Shown: piece by piece, positions 26,926 to 35,989 of the stretch
Layout: every line of letters begins with the position of its first letter
How positions within the stretch are numbered: the stretch's first letter is position 1
NCBI GenBank assembly: GCA_040766135.1
Contig: JAXGRA010000005.1
Coordinates: 85,432-149,431, forward strand
Source of the DNA: JAGVSV01 sp040766135
GTDB taxonomy: Bacteria; Bacillota; Clostridia; Christensenellales; Aristaeellaceae
DNA length: 64,000 bases
Direction of reading: 5' to 3'
Made by a program: the position numbers and the translations under genes
The notes under the pieces: generated by a model
The model's input: the letters and a program-made list of their open reading frames with translations, nothing else
Databases searched by the model: none
Told to the model about the DNA's origin: nothing

Positions 26926-26946
26926 CCGCCTGCGGGCGGTTTTTTT
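26926..26946 (+). terminator. Intrinsic terminator of upp
   Basis: CCGCC/GGCGG stem with a 4-nt loop and seven T residues, 20 bp after the stop. Confidence 0.85.
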
Positions 26947-27048
26947 GTTGCCAAAATAAATCGAAAAGGCTTCCGATTATTACGAAAGTGTGATAATATA
27001 TGTACGAAGAATAACGAACTGACGTAAAATTGTCGAAAGGTGCGAAGT

Positions 27049-27612
27049 ATGCAGGTCAAGGCAGGGGACTGGCGACGGATATGGATAGGCAGTGGAAACA
27101 GCATGTTCCTGTCCGGTGCGGAACGCGCAGCCATTACATGGGCACGGCTGGATGATTATCAGGCGGTGCTGGATGTGGCTTGTGATACCGGCCGCGTGCT
27201 GCAGCACATCCAGCAGGTACGCCCGCATGTGCGCGCCTGCGGCATTACCGGGGATGTCAGGGCTGCGCGCCTGCTGCGCGAGCATAACGCGGCAGAGGTG
27301 ATCTGCGCGGAATGCCATGATATTCCCTGGCACAATAATTCTTTCCATTTGGTTATCGCACCGCATCGTATGCTGGAGGGCCCACAGGCTGCCGAAAACA
27401 TGTCCGAGATGTATCGGGTGCTATCGCCTGGCGGCCACTTGGTGGTGGTGCTGCCGTTTAAAACCATGCTAGCCTTGCGCCTTGGGCGCAGCCGTGCGCA
27501 TGCTCTATGGGGCCTGACAGAAGCTGGTTTTTCTGATGTTTCTTGGCGATATGCCAGCTTGACGCACGCCTGCGCCATTGCACACAAGCAAGACAATGTG
27601 CAAAGTGGCTGA
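27049..27612 (+). CDS. Class I SAM-dependent methyltransferase-like protein
   Basis: 187 residues. VLDVACDTGRVLQHIQQ (about 41-57) is motif I (VLDvGcGxG, with Cys-Asp in the loop), DIPWHNNSFHLVIAPHRML corresponds to motif IV, and MYRVLSPGGHLVVVLP to the post-motif strand. The target is unknown. I prefer the ATG at 27049 over the GTG at 27040 because AAAGG is immediately before the GTG but 9 nt before the ATG. Its 3' end overlaps the SpoIID gene by 17 nt. Confidence 0.7.
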   Translation: MQVKAGDWRRIWIGSGNSMFLSGAERAAITWARLDDYQAVLDVACDTGRVLQHIQQVRPHVRACGITGDVRAARLLREHNAAEVICAECHDIPWHNNSFHLVIAPHRMLEGPQAAENMSEMYRVLSPGGHLVVVLPFKTMLALRLGRSRAHALWGLTEAGFSDVSWRYASLTHACAIAHKQDNVQSG

Positions 27613-29329
27613 AATCAAAAGAAACTTTTACACGCGCGCAGCAGCATTTGTCTGCGCCGTATTGTTGTGCATAGGTTTGTGGCCTGCTGCGCGGGCTGTG
27701 GATGCGGCCAGCGGCGAGGGGATTGTGCGCGTGCTGCTCAGCGAAGCTGGGAAAACCGGTGCGCTGCGCGTGGGTATCTATGGCAGCTATTTAATGGATG
27801 ATCATCTGGCCTTCCAGCGCGGCACCTGGCTGAACGTATATGTCCGGGGTGACGCGCTGTGGCTTTCTTATGAGGGCATGGCGTACCGTGCGGGCAAGCG
27901 CGTGGTGTTTGTTCGGCATCCGGTGGATAGCGGTGAAAACGGCCTGCGCCTGGATAATGGCCTCAACCTGTTGGCGGGAGATCTGGTGCTGTCGCTGGAT
28001 GGGCAAAAAATCCGTGCGGTGCTGCACATTGGCATGGAGGAGTACCTGCTGGGCGTGGTGCCCTATGAAATGAACGATGGCTTCCCGCTGGAAGCTTTGA
28101 AGGCGCAGGCGGTGGCCGCGCGCACCTATGCAGCGCGCAACCGCGATACGGCCAGCGACCATGATGTGGTGGACAATACCAACGACCAGGTGTATCGGGG
28201 CTTGGACGCCCAGCACAAAAATGCGCACCGAGCGGTGCAGGAAACTGCCGGTGTATATGCTTATTCGGGCGACAGGTATGCACAGTGTTACTATACAGCC
28301 AGCAACGGCGGGCAGACAGAATCGGCCTTCAACGCATGGGGCCGTGAGCGCGTTTCCTATTTGCCCATTACCGATGACCCCTACGATTTGGAAAACCCGG
28401 ACAGTGAGGTGCGCCGCGCCATGCTGCCCAAGACGGTCACCGATGGCGTGGTGTTTAGCCCCGCGTTCACCGATGCAATCAAGGCTGCGTTGGTGCCACA
28501 CCTGGAAAAGTGGGGCATCAACCCTGCGCTGGAATCTTTCCGTATTGACCAAGTTGTGGGTGCGCAGGTGCATACCGCGCGCCATGGTGGAGAAAGCCGC
28601 CTGATGACCCGCGTGCAGCTGGAGCTGATGCTGTCGGCGCAGCGCGCGCGACAAGCAGACAATGACGAGGAAGTATCTATATCGGGCGCTGTGCCTACCC
28701 AACAGCCTGGCCAATCGCCGTGGCTGCCCCTGGCACCACTGTCCGGCAGCATGAAGGTGGACTTGGACTACTTTGAAACAGTGGAAGCGCTGCTGCATCT
28801 GTCCATCAACCGCAACGCCAATGAATTGGTGTCCATACGTGAAACTGACGATGCCTTTGTATTGGAGGCGCGCCGCTATGGCCATGGCGTGGGCCTAAGC
28901 CAGCGCGGGGCGGAGTGGATGGCAAAAACCTATAGTTGGACATATGAGCAGATATTGCGTTTCTATTATCCGGGCATCAGCCTGCGCACCCGCGATATCA
29001 AGCAGCTTACTCGCGCGCCGCTTCAGGCCGATTTTTTGAGCACCCCTGGCCCCGTACCTACGGCCACGCCGCGCCCCACATTGATGCCGCTGACGCAGAC
29101 CCCGGCCCCGGAGCAATGGGTGGCCGCTGTACATGGCGTCAGCCGCAACTCCACCCTAAACCTGCGGGAGCAGCCCAACCTGTCGGGCAAGGTGCTGGTA
29201 CAACTGTATTACGGCCAGCGGCTGCTGGTATTGGAAAGCCTTCCGGACGGCTGGCTGCATGTGCGCACTGATGTCCTGGAAGGCTATGTGATGGAACAGT
29301 ATGTGGAGCGGGTGTTATCTTCGGAGTGA
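27596..29329 (+). CDS. SpoIID/LytB domain protein with C-terminal SH3-like domain
   Basis: 577 residues from the ATG at 27596 (a TTG at 27578 is an alternative). A signal peptide or anchor covers residues 10-32. The SpoIID domain (about 140-460) has MEEYLLGVVPYEMNDGFPLEALKAQAVAARTYA, split here by YTASNGGQTESA and HGVGLSQRGAEWMA. A Pro/Thr-rich linker leads to an SH3-like domain (about 520-577: LNLREQPNLSGKVL, GWLHVRTDVLEGYVM). SpoIID is a lytic transglycosylase acting on peptidoglycan; this larger relative need not be sporulation-specific. Its last 126 bp are duplicated 3.78 kb downstream. Confidence 0.85.
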   Translation: MCKVAEIKRNFYTRAAAFVCAVLLCIGLWPAARAVDAASGEGIVRVLLSEAGKTGALRVGIYGSYLMDDHLAFQRGTWLNVYVRGDALWLSYEGMAYRAGKRVVFVRHPVDSGENGLRLDNGLNLLAGDLVLSLDGQKIRAVLHIGMEEYLLGVVPYEMNDGFPLEALKAQAVAARTYAARNRDTASDHDVVDNTNDQVYRGLDAQHKNAHRAVQETAGVYAYSGDRYAQCYYTASNGGQTESAFNAWGRERVSYLPITDDPYDLENPDSEVRRAMLPKTVTDGVVFSPAFTDAIKAALVPHLEKWGINPALESFRIDQVVGAQVHTARHGGESRLMTRVQLELMLSAQRARQADNDEEVSISGAVPTQQPGQSPWLPLAPLSGSMKVDLDYFETVEALLHLSINRNANELVSIRETDDAFVLEARRYGHGVGLSQRGAEWMAKTYSWTYEQILRFYYPGISLRTRDIKQLTRAPLQADFLSTPGPVPTATPRPTLMPLTQTPAPEQWVAAVHGVSRNSTLNLREQPNLSGKVLVQLYYGQRLLVLESLPDGWLHVRTDVLEGYVMEQYVERVLSSE

Positions 29330-29337
29330 GATTTATA
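29204..29337 (+). repeat. Direct repeat copy A (3' end of the SpoIID/SH3 gene)
   Basis: 134 bp aligning without gaps to 32984-33117 at 120 of 134 positions, including a 48-nt identical run. Most mismatches lie in the first 45 bp. This copy is part of the intact gene. Confidence 0.9.
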
Positions 29338-29935
29338 TGGTTAATATTATCCCGTTGTAATTCTCTTCGTTTAGTTCTTGTGTGTCTGCGTTTTCGTCCG
29401 ATTGCCCAGTTGGGGGATTTGGCGGAGTGCTGTCGGGAGGATCATCGTCTGCATTCTCGTCCTTAGTATAGGGATTGCAGCGACCGGTGATATAATCGTT
29501 CAAATCCGCCAACAAATCAGCCGGGATGCGCTTGCGAAACAATGTCATCGTACTCGCGTCAAAGGGCGCTTCATGTTGAAATGCAGGCAGACCAAGAAAG
29601 AACTGAAGGTATGGGTTCATCCGGATCTCCTGCACCGTATCCTCGTCTGAGAACCCGTATCGCTCCTTGATGACGAGTGCGCCCAGAGCCATACGGGCAG
29701 GCTTGCCCACATTCCCTATATTGCTGTCAAAGGTCTGGGCATAGCGGCGTTCCAACTCCGCCCAGGGAATCAGCTTCGCCAGCCTGACCCAGTCATTGTC
29801 AGGGTTCAGACCGTGAAACTGGAAGAAACTTTCGTTCTCAAACACGCTGACTTGCTCGCTTTCTGGTCGATACACGCGGACTTCCTCCAAATAAAGTGCA
29901 AGGGTTTTGGACGATTTCAGGAGTTTTCCTTGCAC
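29333..29935 (-). pseudogene. Transposase, N-terminal part only (IS5/IS1182-like)
   Basis: A 200-residue open frame. LEEVRVYRPESEQVSVFENESFFQFHG leads into a DUF772-type region (GKPARMALGALVIKERYGFSDEDTV, NPYLQFFLGLPAF, PFDASTMTLFRKRI). This is the N-terminal DNA-binding half of an IS5/IS1182-type transposase, quoted here in pieces. The DDE catalytic half is missing: the frame leaves the family after the acidic/Pro linker (about residue 192) and runs into the repeat copy A, where it stops. It cannot be an active transposase. Confidence 0.8.
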
Positions 29936-30002
29936 CAGTTTATCATGTATCAGGCCAGAATGCTTGTGAAATATAGGGAATTGAGTTGTTCAGTAGACAC
30001 TA
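29338..30002 (-). mobile_element. Truncated insertion sequence remnant
   Basis: Consists of the 5' half of the transposase gene and about 65 bp upstream of it. The outer end may be TAGTGTCTACTGAACAACTC (minus strand, 30002-29983), a plausible terminal inverted repeat, but the other end is deleted so the repeat cannot be verified. The left border coincides with the end of repeat copy A. Confidence 0.55.
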
Positions 30003-30098
30003 GTTAAGCGGGTACCCAAACAACGCAGGCGAGGATGAGTTTATTCTCTTCTATCGCGGATTTTTTACACAGGAGGCAAGTGCTACAGCATTAGATCT

Positions 30099-31014
30099 CT
30101 ACATCCACCCCAAGAGCAGAAAAAGTAGAACGCCAACGATCTTTGCAGGATTCACAGCCATTGGCGGAAAGAGTTGGATCCACCCGAAAAGGTTCTTGGC
30201 CAAGTGCGCGGCTTTCCCTACGCCCAGTTCATGATAGGGCATGACCTGGGCATGAAGATAATGGCCTTGGTGCTCCTTAAGGAATGTTGCAAGTGACGCA
30301 AGATCCGCTTCAGTATCATTTATACCGGGAATTAGGGGCAAACGAAGAATAATCTTTGCATTTCTCTCCATCAATGCTGAAAGGTTTTCTAGGGAGAGAG
30401 TTGTTCACACCAGTGTAATGCAAAATGGCGATCTGACTCCATTGCCTTTAGATCATAAAGGAACAGCACGCCTTCTTTTGCTGCGGATAGAAGAAATCCC
30501 GAGAACCATAGCCGCTGGTTTCCACAGCGGTATGGATGCCAAACTGGGCGGCTATACGGATTAACTGTAGGGAAATCCGGTTGGGAAACAGCGCATTCGC
30601 CTCCTGTGATGGTCATTCCACCGCCAGAAATTCTGTAATATGCGATATCCTGAGCCACTATGTCGATAATCTCCTGTATTGTCATTTCTTTGCCACAGAT
30701 TTCACAAGCGCCAACTAAGCAAGAAGCGGAAGCGCATCGCCCACAGCCGATGCACAGCTTTCGGTCGAAAATCAGGCAACCGTTTTCTATCTTGCGCGCA
30801 CCGGTAGAACACGCCACAACGCAACGTCCGCAGATGATGCAGTGTTGATCGCGTTACGCATACATTCTGCTTCGAAACGACGTGTCTCCGGGTTGTGACA
30901 CCAAATACAACGCAGGGGACAGCCTTTCAAAAAAACAGCGGGATGCCAGGCGTCATCCAAACAGAATTTTTGAATAGCCGTAATAACAGCAGTGTTTTGA
31001 TGATTATAGAGCAT
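30099..31014 (-). pseudogene. Glycyl radical enzyme activating protein, frameshifted remnant
   Basis: Three overlapping frames together spell one radical SAM activase. N-terminal: AVFLKGCPLRCIWCHNPE (CxxxCxxC cluster). Middle: CIGCGRCASASCLVGACEICGKEMT (ferredoxin-like clusters) and ISGGGMTITGGE. C-terminal: KIILRLPLIPGINDTEADL and HYLHAQVMPYHELGVGKA. At least three frame changes separate them, and the DDGPGIR motif is scrambled to DDAWHP. Intact homologues install the glycyl radical on the partner enzyme. The start overlaps the end of the glycyl radical enzyme remnant by 11 nt, preserving the original operon order. Confidence 0.85.
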
Positions 31015-32980
31015 GGGCAGTACGAGCCACTACGTTTTCCTGCAATTCGCGGGGAAGGTTTATGAAGTAATCACTATAGCCACCCACTCGAACGATAAGA
31101 TTTTTATGATCTTCAGGATGTTCCATGGCGTCCAGAAAGTCACCTCGATTCAGCACGCTTACTGAAAGCTGTTGTCCTTGGCCATTGAAATACACGCGGC
31201 ACAGCGCCAGGAAACCTTTCATTCCACGTGGGGAGTTGAACAGCTCGGCATCAAACTTGATGTTCAGGATGAAGCCGCTGGTAGAGCAATGTGTGATCGA
31301 ATTTTAAGCAGGAGTTCGGCAGCGCTGTAGAGATTCACGCTCTTGCCAGGATAGGCTCCAATGCTTTCTGAGAACATGGTTTCGCACTTCTTTCGGCCAT
31401 TGGGAAGAGCGCTTTGGAGCCATACCATGCCCTGGCGGCTGAATGGACTGCAACCTCCTCCGTATATACCACCTCGGAAACGTGTGTTTTGTGAGCAAAT
31501 AGTTATTGAAACCGTCCACCAATTGTTTACCAATGTTGTCTACATAGTCGTTGTCATTGCCGAAACGCAAGGATGAATTGCGCAGTAGCATATATATCTT
31601 TTCATAGCCTTCAAAGTCTGCAACAAGCGCATCCCGGAGTTCTGACATGGTGAATCGTTTTTCTTCAAAAATATAACGCTTAACAGCAGCGAGAGAATCA
31701 ATTGCATCTGCTACACCTTCTGCCAGAATTTGCCCATGACCATATAAGGGCCTCCGTCTTTATAATCCCGGGCTTTTTCCATACAGCCTGAATTGTAAGA
31801 CTGCGCAGGGGATTGACCAGACAAATCACGGTAGATTTTTTGCGCTTTGTTTGCCATGGATACGGCGGCGTCCGATAAGTGAAATACTTGACGCATGACT
31901 GCGTTAAAGAATTCGTTGAAGGTTTTGAAGTTGGCCGCATCGCCGGTGTCTGCTCCGATGTGTTTTCCAGTAACTGTACAAAAGCCGTTGGAAATGGCTA
32001 ACTCCAACGCTTTGGCCAAGTTGATCTCGCCGTCCTCCAATCCCATGTGGCTTTTGCCTTGAATATCGATCTGGTTGCATCCATTCATAACGTATTTGTG
32101 AGAATCACAGGGCGGGATACCTAACTGTTCCAGGGCGGGACAGACGGCTTCATCGTTATATAGTGCAGGCATGCCGATTCCAGTGGCGATGCTGCGATAA
32201 GCTGCTTGAAGCAACTCCTCCGGGGTATTTCGATGGCAGCGCATGGTAACGTTTGGCGTTTGGTAGCGCTTCTCGATCATAACGTCCAGAATCTCATATG
32301 TAAGCTCATTGGTAAGGTCATTCCAGTGCTCGTCGGAGCCGCTGATGCACAGGTTCCAACTGCGAGTATCATGAAAAAACTCCCAGATATCTGCCAGAGC
32401 CTCACGCGATTCCTGCAGATCGGATTTACGCCAAAATCGATCATATACTGATCGAAATGGCCAGGAGAATCGATTCCATCCAGAGTGAACAGAAGCACAA
32501 AAACTGCACAAGCATCGGCAAAGTAGAAGCGGGTAGACGCGGACAGGTGGAAAAAGTGCGAGCCAGACGCGCAGATTTGCGCCGTGTATCACCCTGAGCA
32601 GTTCGGTATTGTTCCACGGCAGAGGCATGAATTCGGTTTCCGAGAATATCAATGGCATCCAGCAGAATCAGGATACCATCATAAAATTCTTTTGCCTCCG
32701 GATGATCTGCTTGGTGTTTCCGTACCTTGTCTCGTAGTGCAAAGGAGGTACCATAGCGGGCAAAATCAATGAGATTGGGTACTGCGTGGCCACCCCAGGT
32801 ACCACCCCAAGCACCGCGGCTGTTCAGAATGTTTTTTTCCTGAGGAGAAAAAGCTTCAGAAATTCGCAGTTCCACATTAGGCATGGATTTTTTAATATAT
32901 GCATAATCTTCCGCGAATTCAGGATTCTCTTCTTTTTCTTTTTCCCAGTTTGTGATTACGACAATTAAGTCTGGCCCAGT
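31004..32980 (-). pseudogene. Glycyl radical enzyme (pyruvate formate-lyase-like), frameshifted and 5'-truncated
   Basis: Pieces in at least four frame shifts read in order as one enzyme: WEKEKEENPEFAEDYAYIKK, GAWGGTWGGHAVPNLIDFA, LFTLDGIDSPGHFDQYMIDF, then a long piece with WNLCISGSDEHWNDLT and the catalytic-Cys region YVMNGCNQIDIQGKSHMG. RGGIYGGGCSPFSRQGMVW and the glycyl radical loop LIVRVGGYSDYFINL follow. The frame is still open at about 32980, where repeat copy B begins, so the real N-terminus (probably over 100 residues) is lost. The particular reaction (formate-lyase, diol dehydratase or other) cannot be told. Confidence 0.85.
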
Positions 32981-32983
32981 TTG

Positions 32984-33117
32984 CTGTATTACGGCCAGAA
33001 ACTGCTGGGATTAGAAAAGCTTTCAGACGGTTGGCTGCATGTGCGCACCGATGTCCTGGAAGGCTATGTGATGGAACAGTATGTGGAGCGGGTGTTACCT
33101 TCAGAGTGAGATATATA
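32984..33117 (+). repeat. Direct repeat copy B (orphan 3' end of a SpoIID/SH3 gene)
   Basis: Encodes LYYGQKLLGLEKLSDGWLHV and onward to the stop in the same frame as copy A, but has no upstream gene. It is 90 percent identical to 29204-29337. It is joined abruptly to the 5' side of the truncated glycyl radical enzyme. Confidence 0.9.
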
Positions 33118-33339
33118 GATTAGATTTTATCTCACTATCGTCACTAACTCGCTTAAATTTTTTCTCGAAATCCTGTCCGTACTCTTTCCGTTCATCCGTT
33201 CGATTCATCAGAATTGCTTTTACGCCAGCACGTTTCGCGCATTCCATATCCTTCTTTTCATCACCCACAAACGCCATTTCTGATAAGGATATAATACAAG
33301 GGTCTATCCTATATCAAAAACAACAGCTTTTATCTGCAC
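33101..33339 (-). pseudogene. HAD family hydrolase remnant with internal deletion
   Basis: A GTG at 33339 begins VQIKAVVFDIG, the motif I strand of HAD phosphatases, and then meets a stop. In another frame, about 30 bp on, comes IISLSEMAFVGDEKKDMECA followed by KRAGVKAILMNRTDER, the motif IV helix and strand at the C-terminus of the same fold. The roughly 130 residues normally between are gone. The frame ends inside repeat copy B. The rest of 33118-33416 shows nothing else. Confidence 0.65.
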
Positions 33340-33416
33340 AAAATCACCGCCAAATGAACATTCGTCTTGGATAACTGCTCTATCGTTGCACTCCCGCTTG
33401 CGATATCGATGCTGCC

Positions 33417-34421
33417 CTACATCTCGTCCAGTTCTTCCAACTCGTCTATCTCATCCAAATCATCCAACTCATCTAACTCATCTAAATCATCCGGCTCATC
33501 TAGAATGTCGGCATCGGATGTATTTTGACGTTTTTGAGCCCCTTGGCGGGTACGCTCGGCGCTGGAGGCGCGCCTGATGTTTTCATCCCCCTTGGAGCGT
33601 ATAACTGGCTCCGAGGTTACACGGCGCACATCCTCGGCCGCAAATTCTTTTATTTCAAAGCCATCGCCCTTGGGCAGGCGCACCTTGACGGTCTCCTTGA
33701 GGATGTTGATGTCGTTGACCGTACCGCGCCCCTCAGGCGTGATGACATCCTTGCCCACACGTGGCAGGCGCTTGCGGGTTTTTTCGTAGTGATCCTGCTC
33801 ATATTTCAGGCAGCACATCAGCCGCCCGCAGCCGCCGGAAATTTTAGTGGGGTTCAGCGACAGGTTTTGTTCCTTGGCCATTTTGACGGATACGGGATGG
33901 AAATCGCCCAAGAACTGCGTGCAGCAGAGGGGGCGCCCGCATGGCCCCAAACCACCCAACATGCGCGCCTCATCGCGCACGCCAATTTGGCGCAGTTCGA
34001 TGCGCGTGTGGAAAATGGAAGCTAAATCCTTGACCAGCGCACGGAAATCCACGCGGCCGTTGGCGGTGAAGTAAGCGATAAGCTTGCTGCTGTCAAAGGT
34101 ATATTCCACGCTGACCAGCTTCATGTCCAACTTATGGGCCTGGATGCGCTGCTGGCATATCTGGCGCGCCTCGGCCTCGCGGGAGCGGTTGTAGGCATTT
34201 TGCTCAGCATCTTCCTGGGTGGCGATGCGAATGACGCTGTACAGCGGCTCCTCCAGCTTTTCCTGGGGGATGTCCTGGGGGCTGACCACGACTTCGGCAT
34301 ATTCGATGCCGCGCTGGGTTTCCACAATAACAGCGTGGCCTGCTGTGGGCCAATGGTCGCCGGGGTCGAAGTAATACAGTTTTCCGGCGTTCCGAAACCG
34401 GACGCCTATTACACGGGGCAT
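33417..34421 (-). CDS. yaaT: PSP1/YaaT family protein with acidic repeat tail
   Basis: 334 residues. The PSP1 core has VIGVRFRNAGKLYYFDPGD at the N-terminus, VEYTFDSSKLIAYFTANGRVDFR, and the cysteine-rich LGGLGPCGRPLCCTQFLGDF with GGCGRLMCCLKYE. In Bacillus YaaT/RicT forms the Ric complex (iron-sulfur) that assists RNA maturation by RNase Y. The C-terminus (from about 308) is a tandem run in which Leu, Ile or Met recurs every third residue between Asp/Glu pairs. AAGGAGA is 8 nt before the ATG. It overlaps holB by 13 nt. Confidence 0.92.
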   Translation of the reverse strand: MPRVIGVRFRNAGKLYYFDPGDHWPTAGHAVIVETQRGIEYAEVVVSPQDIPQEKLEEPLYSVIRIATQEDAEQNAYNRSREAEARQICQQRIQAHKLDMKLVSVEYTFDSSKLIAYFTANGRVDFRALVKDLASIFHTRIELRQIGVRDEARMLGGLGPCGRPLCCTQFLGDFHPVSVKMAKEQNLSLNPTKISGGCGRLMCCLKYEQDHYEKTRKRLPRVGKDVITPEGRGTVNDINILKETVKVRLPKGDGFEIKEFAAEDVRRVTSEPVIRSKGDENIRRASSAERTRQGAQKRQNTSDADILDEPDDLDELDELDDLDEIDELEELDEM

Positions 34422-35386
34422 TGATGAATCTCCTTTGCTATATGGATAAGCAGCCGATCGGCTACCCCCTGCCAGGATACGTTGGAGGCAAGGTATTGCC
34501 GGGCTTCAAATACTTTTTCCTGCACCCGGCGCAAGCGCAGGGTTGGCGCGGTATCCCATCCGGGGGTATCGCCGACTTGCTCAATATTTTGGCCGATGAG
34601 CACGCTGATGCGCGCTTCCAGCAGGTGCAGCAGCAGGTCGGCGTCCTCCTTGCTGCCCTTGAGGGCGGCTGAAGCCGCAGGGATGTCCTCACGTGTACGC
34701 AGGCCCATCCACGTCCGGTCAATCAGCTGCATCAAATCGCGCGTGTGCGGATCCTGCGCCAATCGCCGCGCGTCCAGCGGCCGCCCGCCGGACAGGCGCG
34801 CCCATTCGGCAGCCTCTTGGGCTGGTACGCCATCACTGACCAGATAAGATGCTGTTTCATCCTGTGGCCATGGAGCCAAACGCATCAGCCGACAGCGTGA
34901 ACGCACCGTAGGCAATAGCGCACGTTCATTGGCAGTCGTCAGCAGGAACACGGTGTTGGAGTCGGGTTCCTCCAAGGATTTGAGCACCGCGTTTTGCGCC
35001 TGCTCGGTCATCAGTTCCATCTGCGGGATGGTGACTACGCGCAACGATTGCTCCAGCGGGTGCAAGCTTAATGCATCCAGCACCCGGCGGGTGGGGTCAA
35101 TCTTGATGGTTTTTTCACGGGGCAGGGGGGCCAGCGACAGCAGGTTGCCATGTGTGCCATCCGCAACGCGCTGGCAGGCCGTACATTCGCCGCAGGGTCT
35201 ATGAGTGCTGTTTGCGCACAACAAGGCCTGCGCCAGCAGCTCAACCATGCGCCGTTTGCCGATACCACCAGGCCCCACCAGCAGCAGTGCGTGCCATGGG
35301 CTGGGTCCGGTACGGTCTTGCAATGCGCGTACCAGCTGAGGATACAGGGCGCTTAGCTTATCCCAAGGCAAGCGTTCGCCAGTCAT
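34409..35386 (-). CDS. holB: DNA polymerase III subunit delta'
   Basis: 325 residues. The clamp-loader AAA+ module has ALLLVGPGGIGKRRMVELLAQALL (Walker A region), zinc cysteines in CANSTHRPCGECTACQRV, IPQMELMTEQAQNAVLKSLEEP and FLLTTANERALLPTVRSRCR (sensor 1/arginine finger). It helps load the sliding clamp. GGAG is 6 nt before the ATG, and the gene sits between darA and yaaT, as in Bacillus (yaaQ-yaaR-holB-yaaT). yaaR is absent here. Confidence 0.92.
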   Translation of the reverse strand: MTGERLPWDKLSALYPQLVRALQDRTGPSPWHALLLVGPGGIGKRRMVELLAQALLCANSTHRPCGECTACQRVADGTHGNLLSLAPLPREKTIKIDPTRRVLDALSLHPLEQSLRVVTIPQMELMTEQAQNAVLKSLEEPDSNTVFLLTTANERALLPTVRSRCRLMRLAPWPQDETASYLVSDGVPAQEAAEWARLSGGRPLDARRLAQDPHTRDLMQLIDRTWMGLRTREDIPAASAALKGSKEDADLLLHLLEARISVLIGQNIEQVGDTPGWDTAPTLRLRRVQEKVFEARQYLASNVSWQGVADRLLIHIAKEIHQCPV

Positions 35387-35408
35387 GACAAGCTCCAGGG
35401 AAGGGGCG

Positions 35409-35738
35409 TCAAATCTTGACGAATTGATCGACCTTCAATACAAACACTGTGGCACCGCCGACAGTGACTTCAATCGGATAGGGGGCATACATGCCGGTAG
35501 CTCCGCCCATGGTAACCGGGGATGTGGCGATTTGCTTGCGGCTTTTGCATACGCGTTCTATCACACCCATGCAGGCGTCAAAACGATCGTCCTCTACGCC
35601 GACCAAAAGGGTGGTGTTGCCTGCGCGCAGGAAACCACCGGTGGTGGCCAGCTTCGTTACGCTAAAACCTTCGCCCATCAACTCACTGACCAAATGGGTT
35701 GCGTCCTCGTCCTGGACGATAGCGATAATTAATTTCAT
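35409..35738 (-). CDS. darA: Cyclic di-AMP receptor, PII-like
   Basis: 109 residues, exact family length. MKLIIAIVQDEDATHLVSEL, the T-loop region GFSVTKLATTGGFLRAGNTTLLVGVEDD and IERVCKSRKQ match DarA/PstA (YaaQ). It binds c-di-AMP as a trimer and signals to unknown partners. It leads the darA-holB-yaaT unit, with GAGGAGG 9 nt before the ATG. The window also encodes a c-di-AMP phosphodiesterase homologue (pgpH). Confidence 0.93.
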   Translation of the reverse strand: MKLIIAIVQDEDATHLVSELMGEGFSVTKLATTGGFLRAGNTTLLVGVEDDRFDACMGVIERVCKSRKQIATSPVTMGGATGMYAPYPIEVTVGGATVFVLKVDQFVKI

Positions 35739-35784
35739 GCCTAATGCCTCCTCATGCGGATGAAATACATTGGATTACAAATTA

Positions 35785-35813
35785 ATTATATGGGAAAGGG
35801 CGCAAAAACACAA
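35785..35813 (-). promoter_or_regulatory. Promoter of darA-holB-yaaT
   Basis: Minus strand: -35 TTGTGT, 17 bp, -10 TATAAT, 46 bp before the darA ATG. Confidence 0.65.
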
Positions 35814-35819
35814 CAACGC

Positions 35820-35848
35820 TTGTAAACCAGGGAGGCTCGTGGTATACT
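35820..35848 (+). promoter_or_regulatory. Promoter of the rimP-nusA-infB operon
   Basis: -35 TTGTAA, 17 bp, extended -10 TGGTATACT. Its -35 lies only 7 bp from the divergent darA -35. Confidence 0.65.
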
Positions 35849-35855
35849 TTCGTTG

Positions 35856-35989
35856 GTATTTATTACCGCAATTATGTATGTAAGAGAGAAGGGTTTAGCG
35901 AAGAGTGATGTCTGCTCAGGGTGATGCGGCGGCGCGCAGCATGCGCGACGTTTGGCGTCCTCACAGCAGTGTCTCTCTTTTTTGATGCG
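35856..35989 (+). promoter_or_regulatory. Structured leader of rimP, possible attenuator
   Basis: About 135 nt untranslated. It contains CGCGC-AGCAT-GCGCG (35935-35949 region) and GACG-TTTGG-CGTC, then TCTCTCTTTTTTG at 35972-35984 just before the start codon. The hairpins plus U-rich tract could form a terminator acting on the operon that encodes NusA itself. No evident Shine-Dalgarno precedes the ATG. Confidence 0.35.

Noticed and set aside
29333..30002. Active insertion sequence
   Set aside because: The catalytic half of the transposase and one end are missing.
33081..33374. 97-codon plus-strand frame
   Set aside because: Runs through the repeat copy B in the wrong frame and opposite the HAD remnant.
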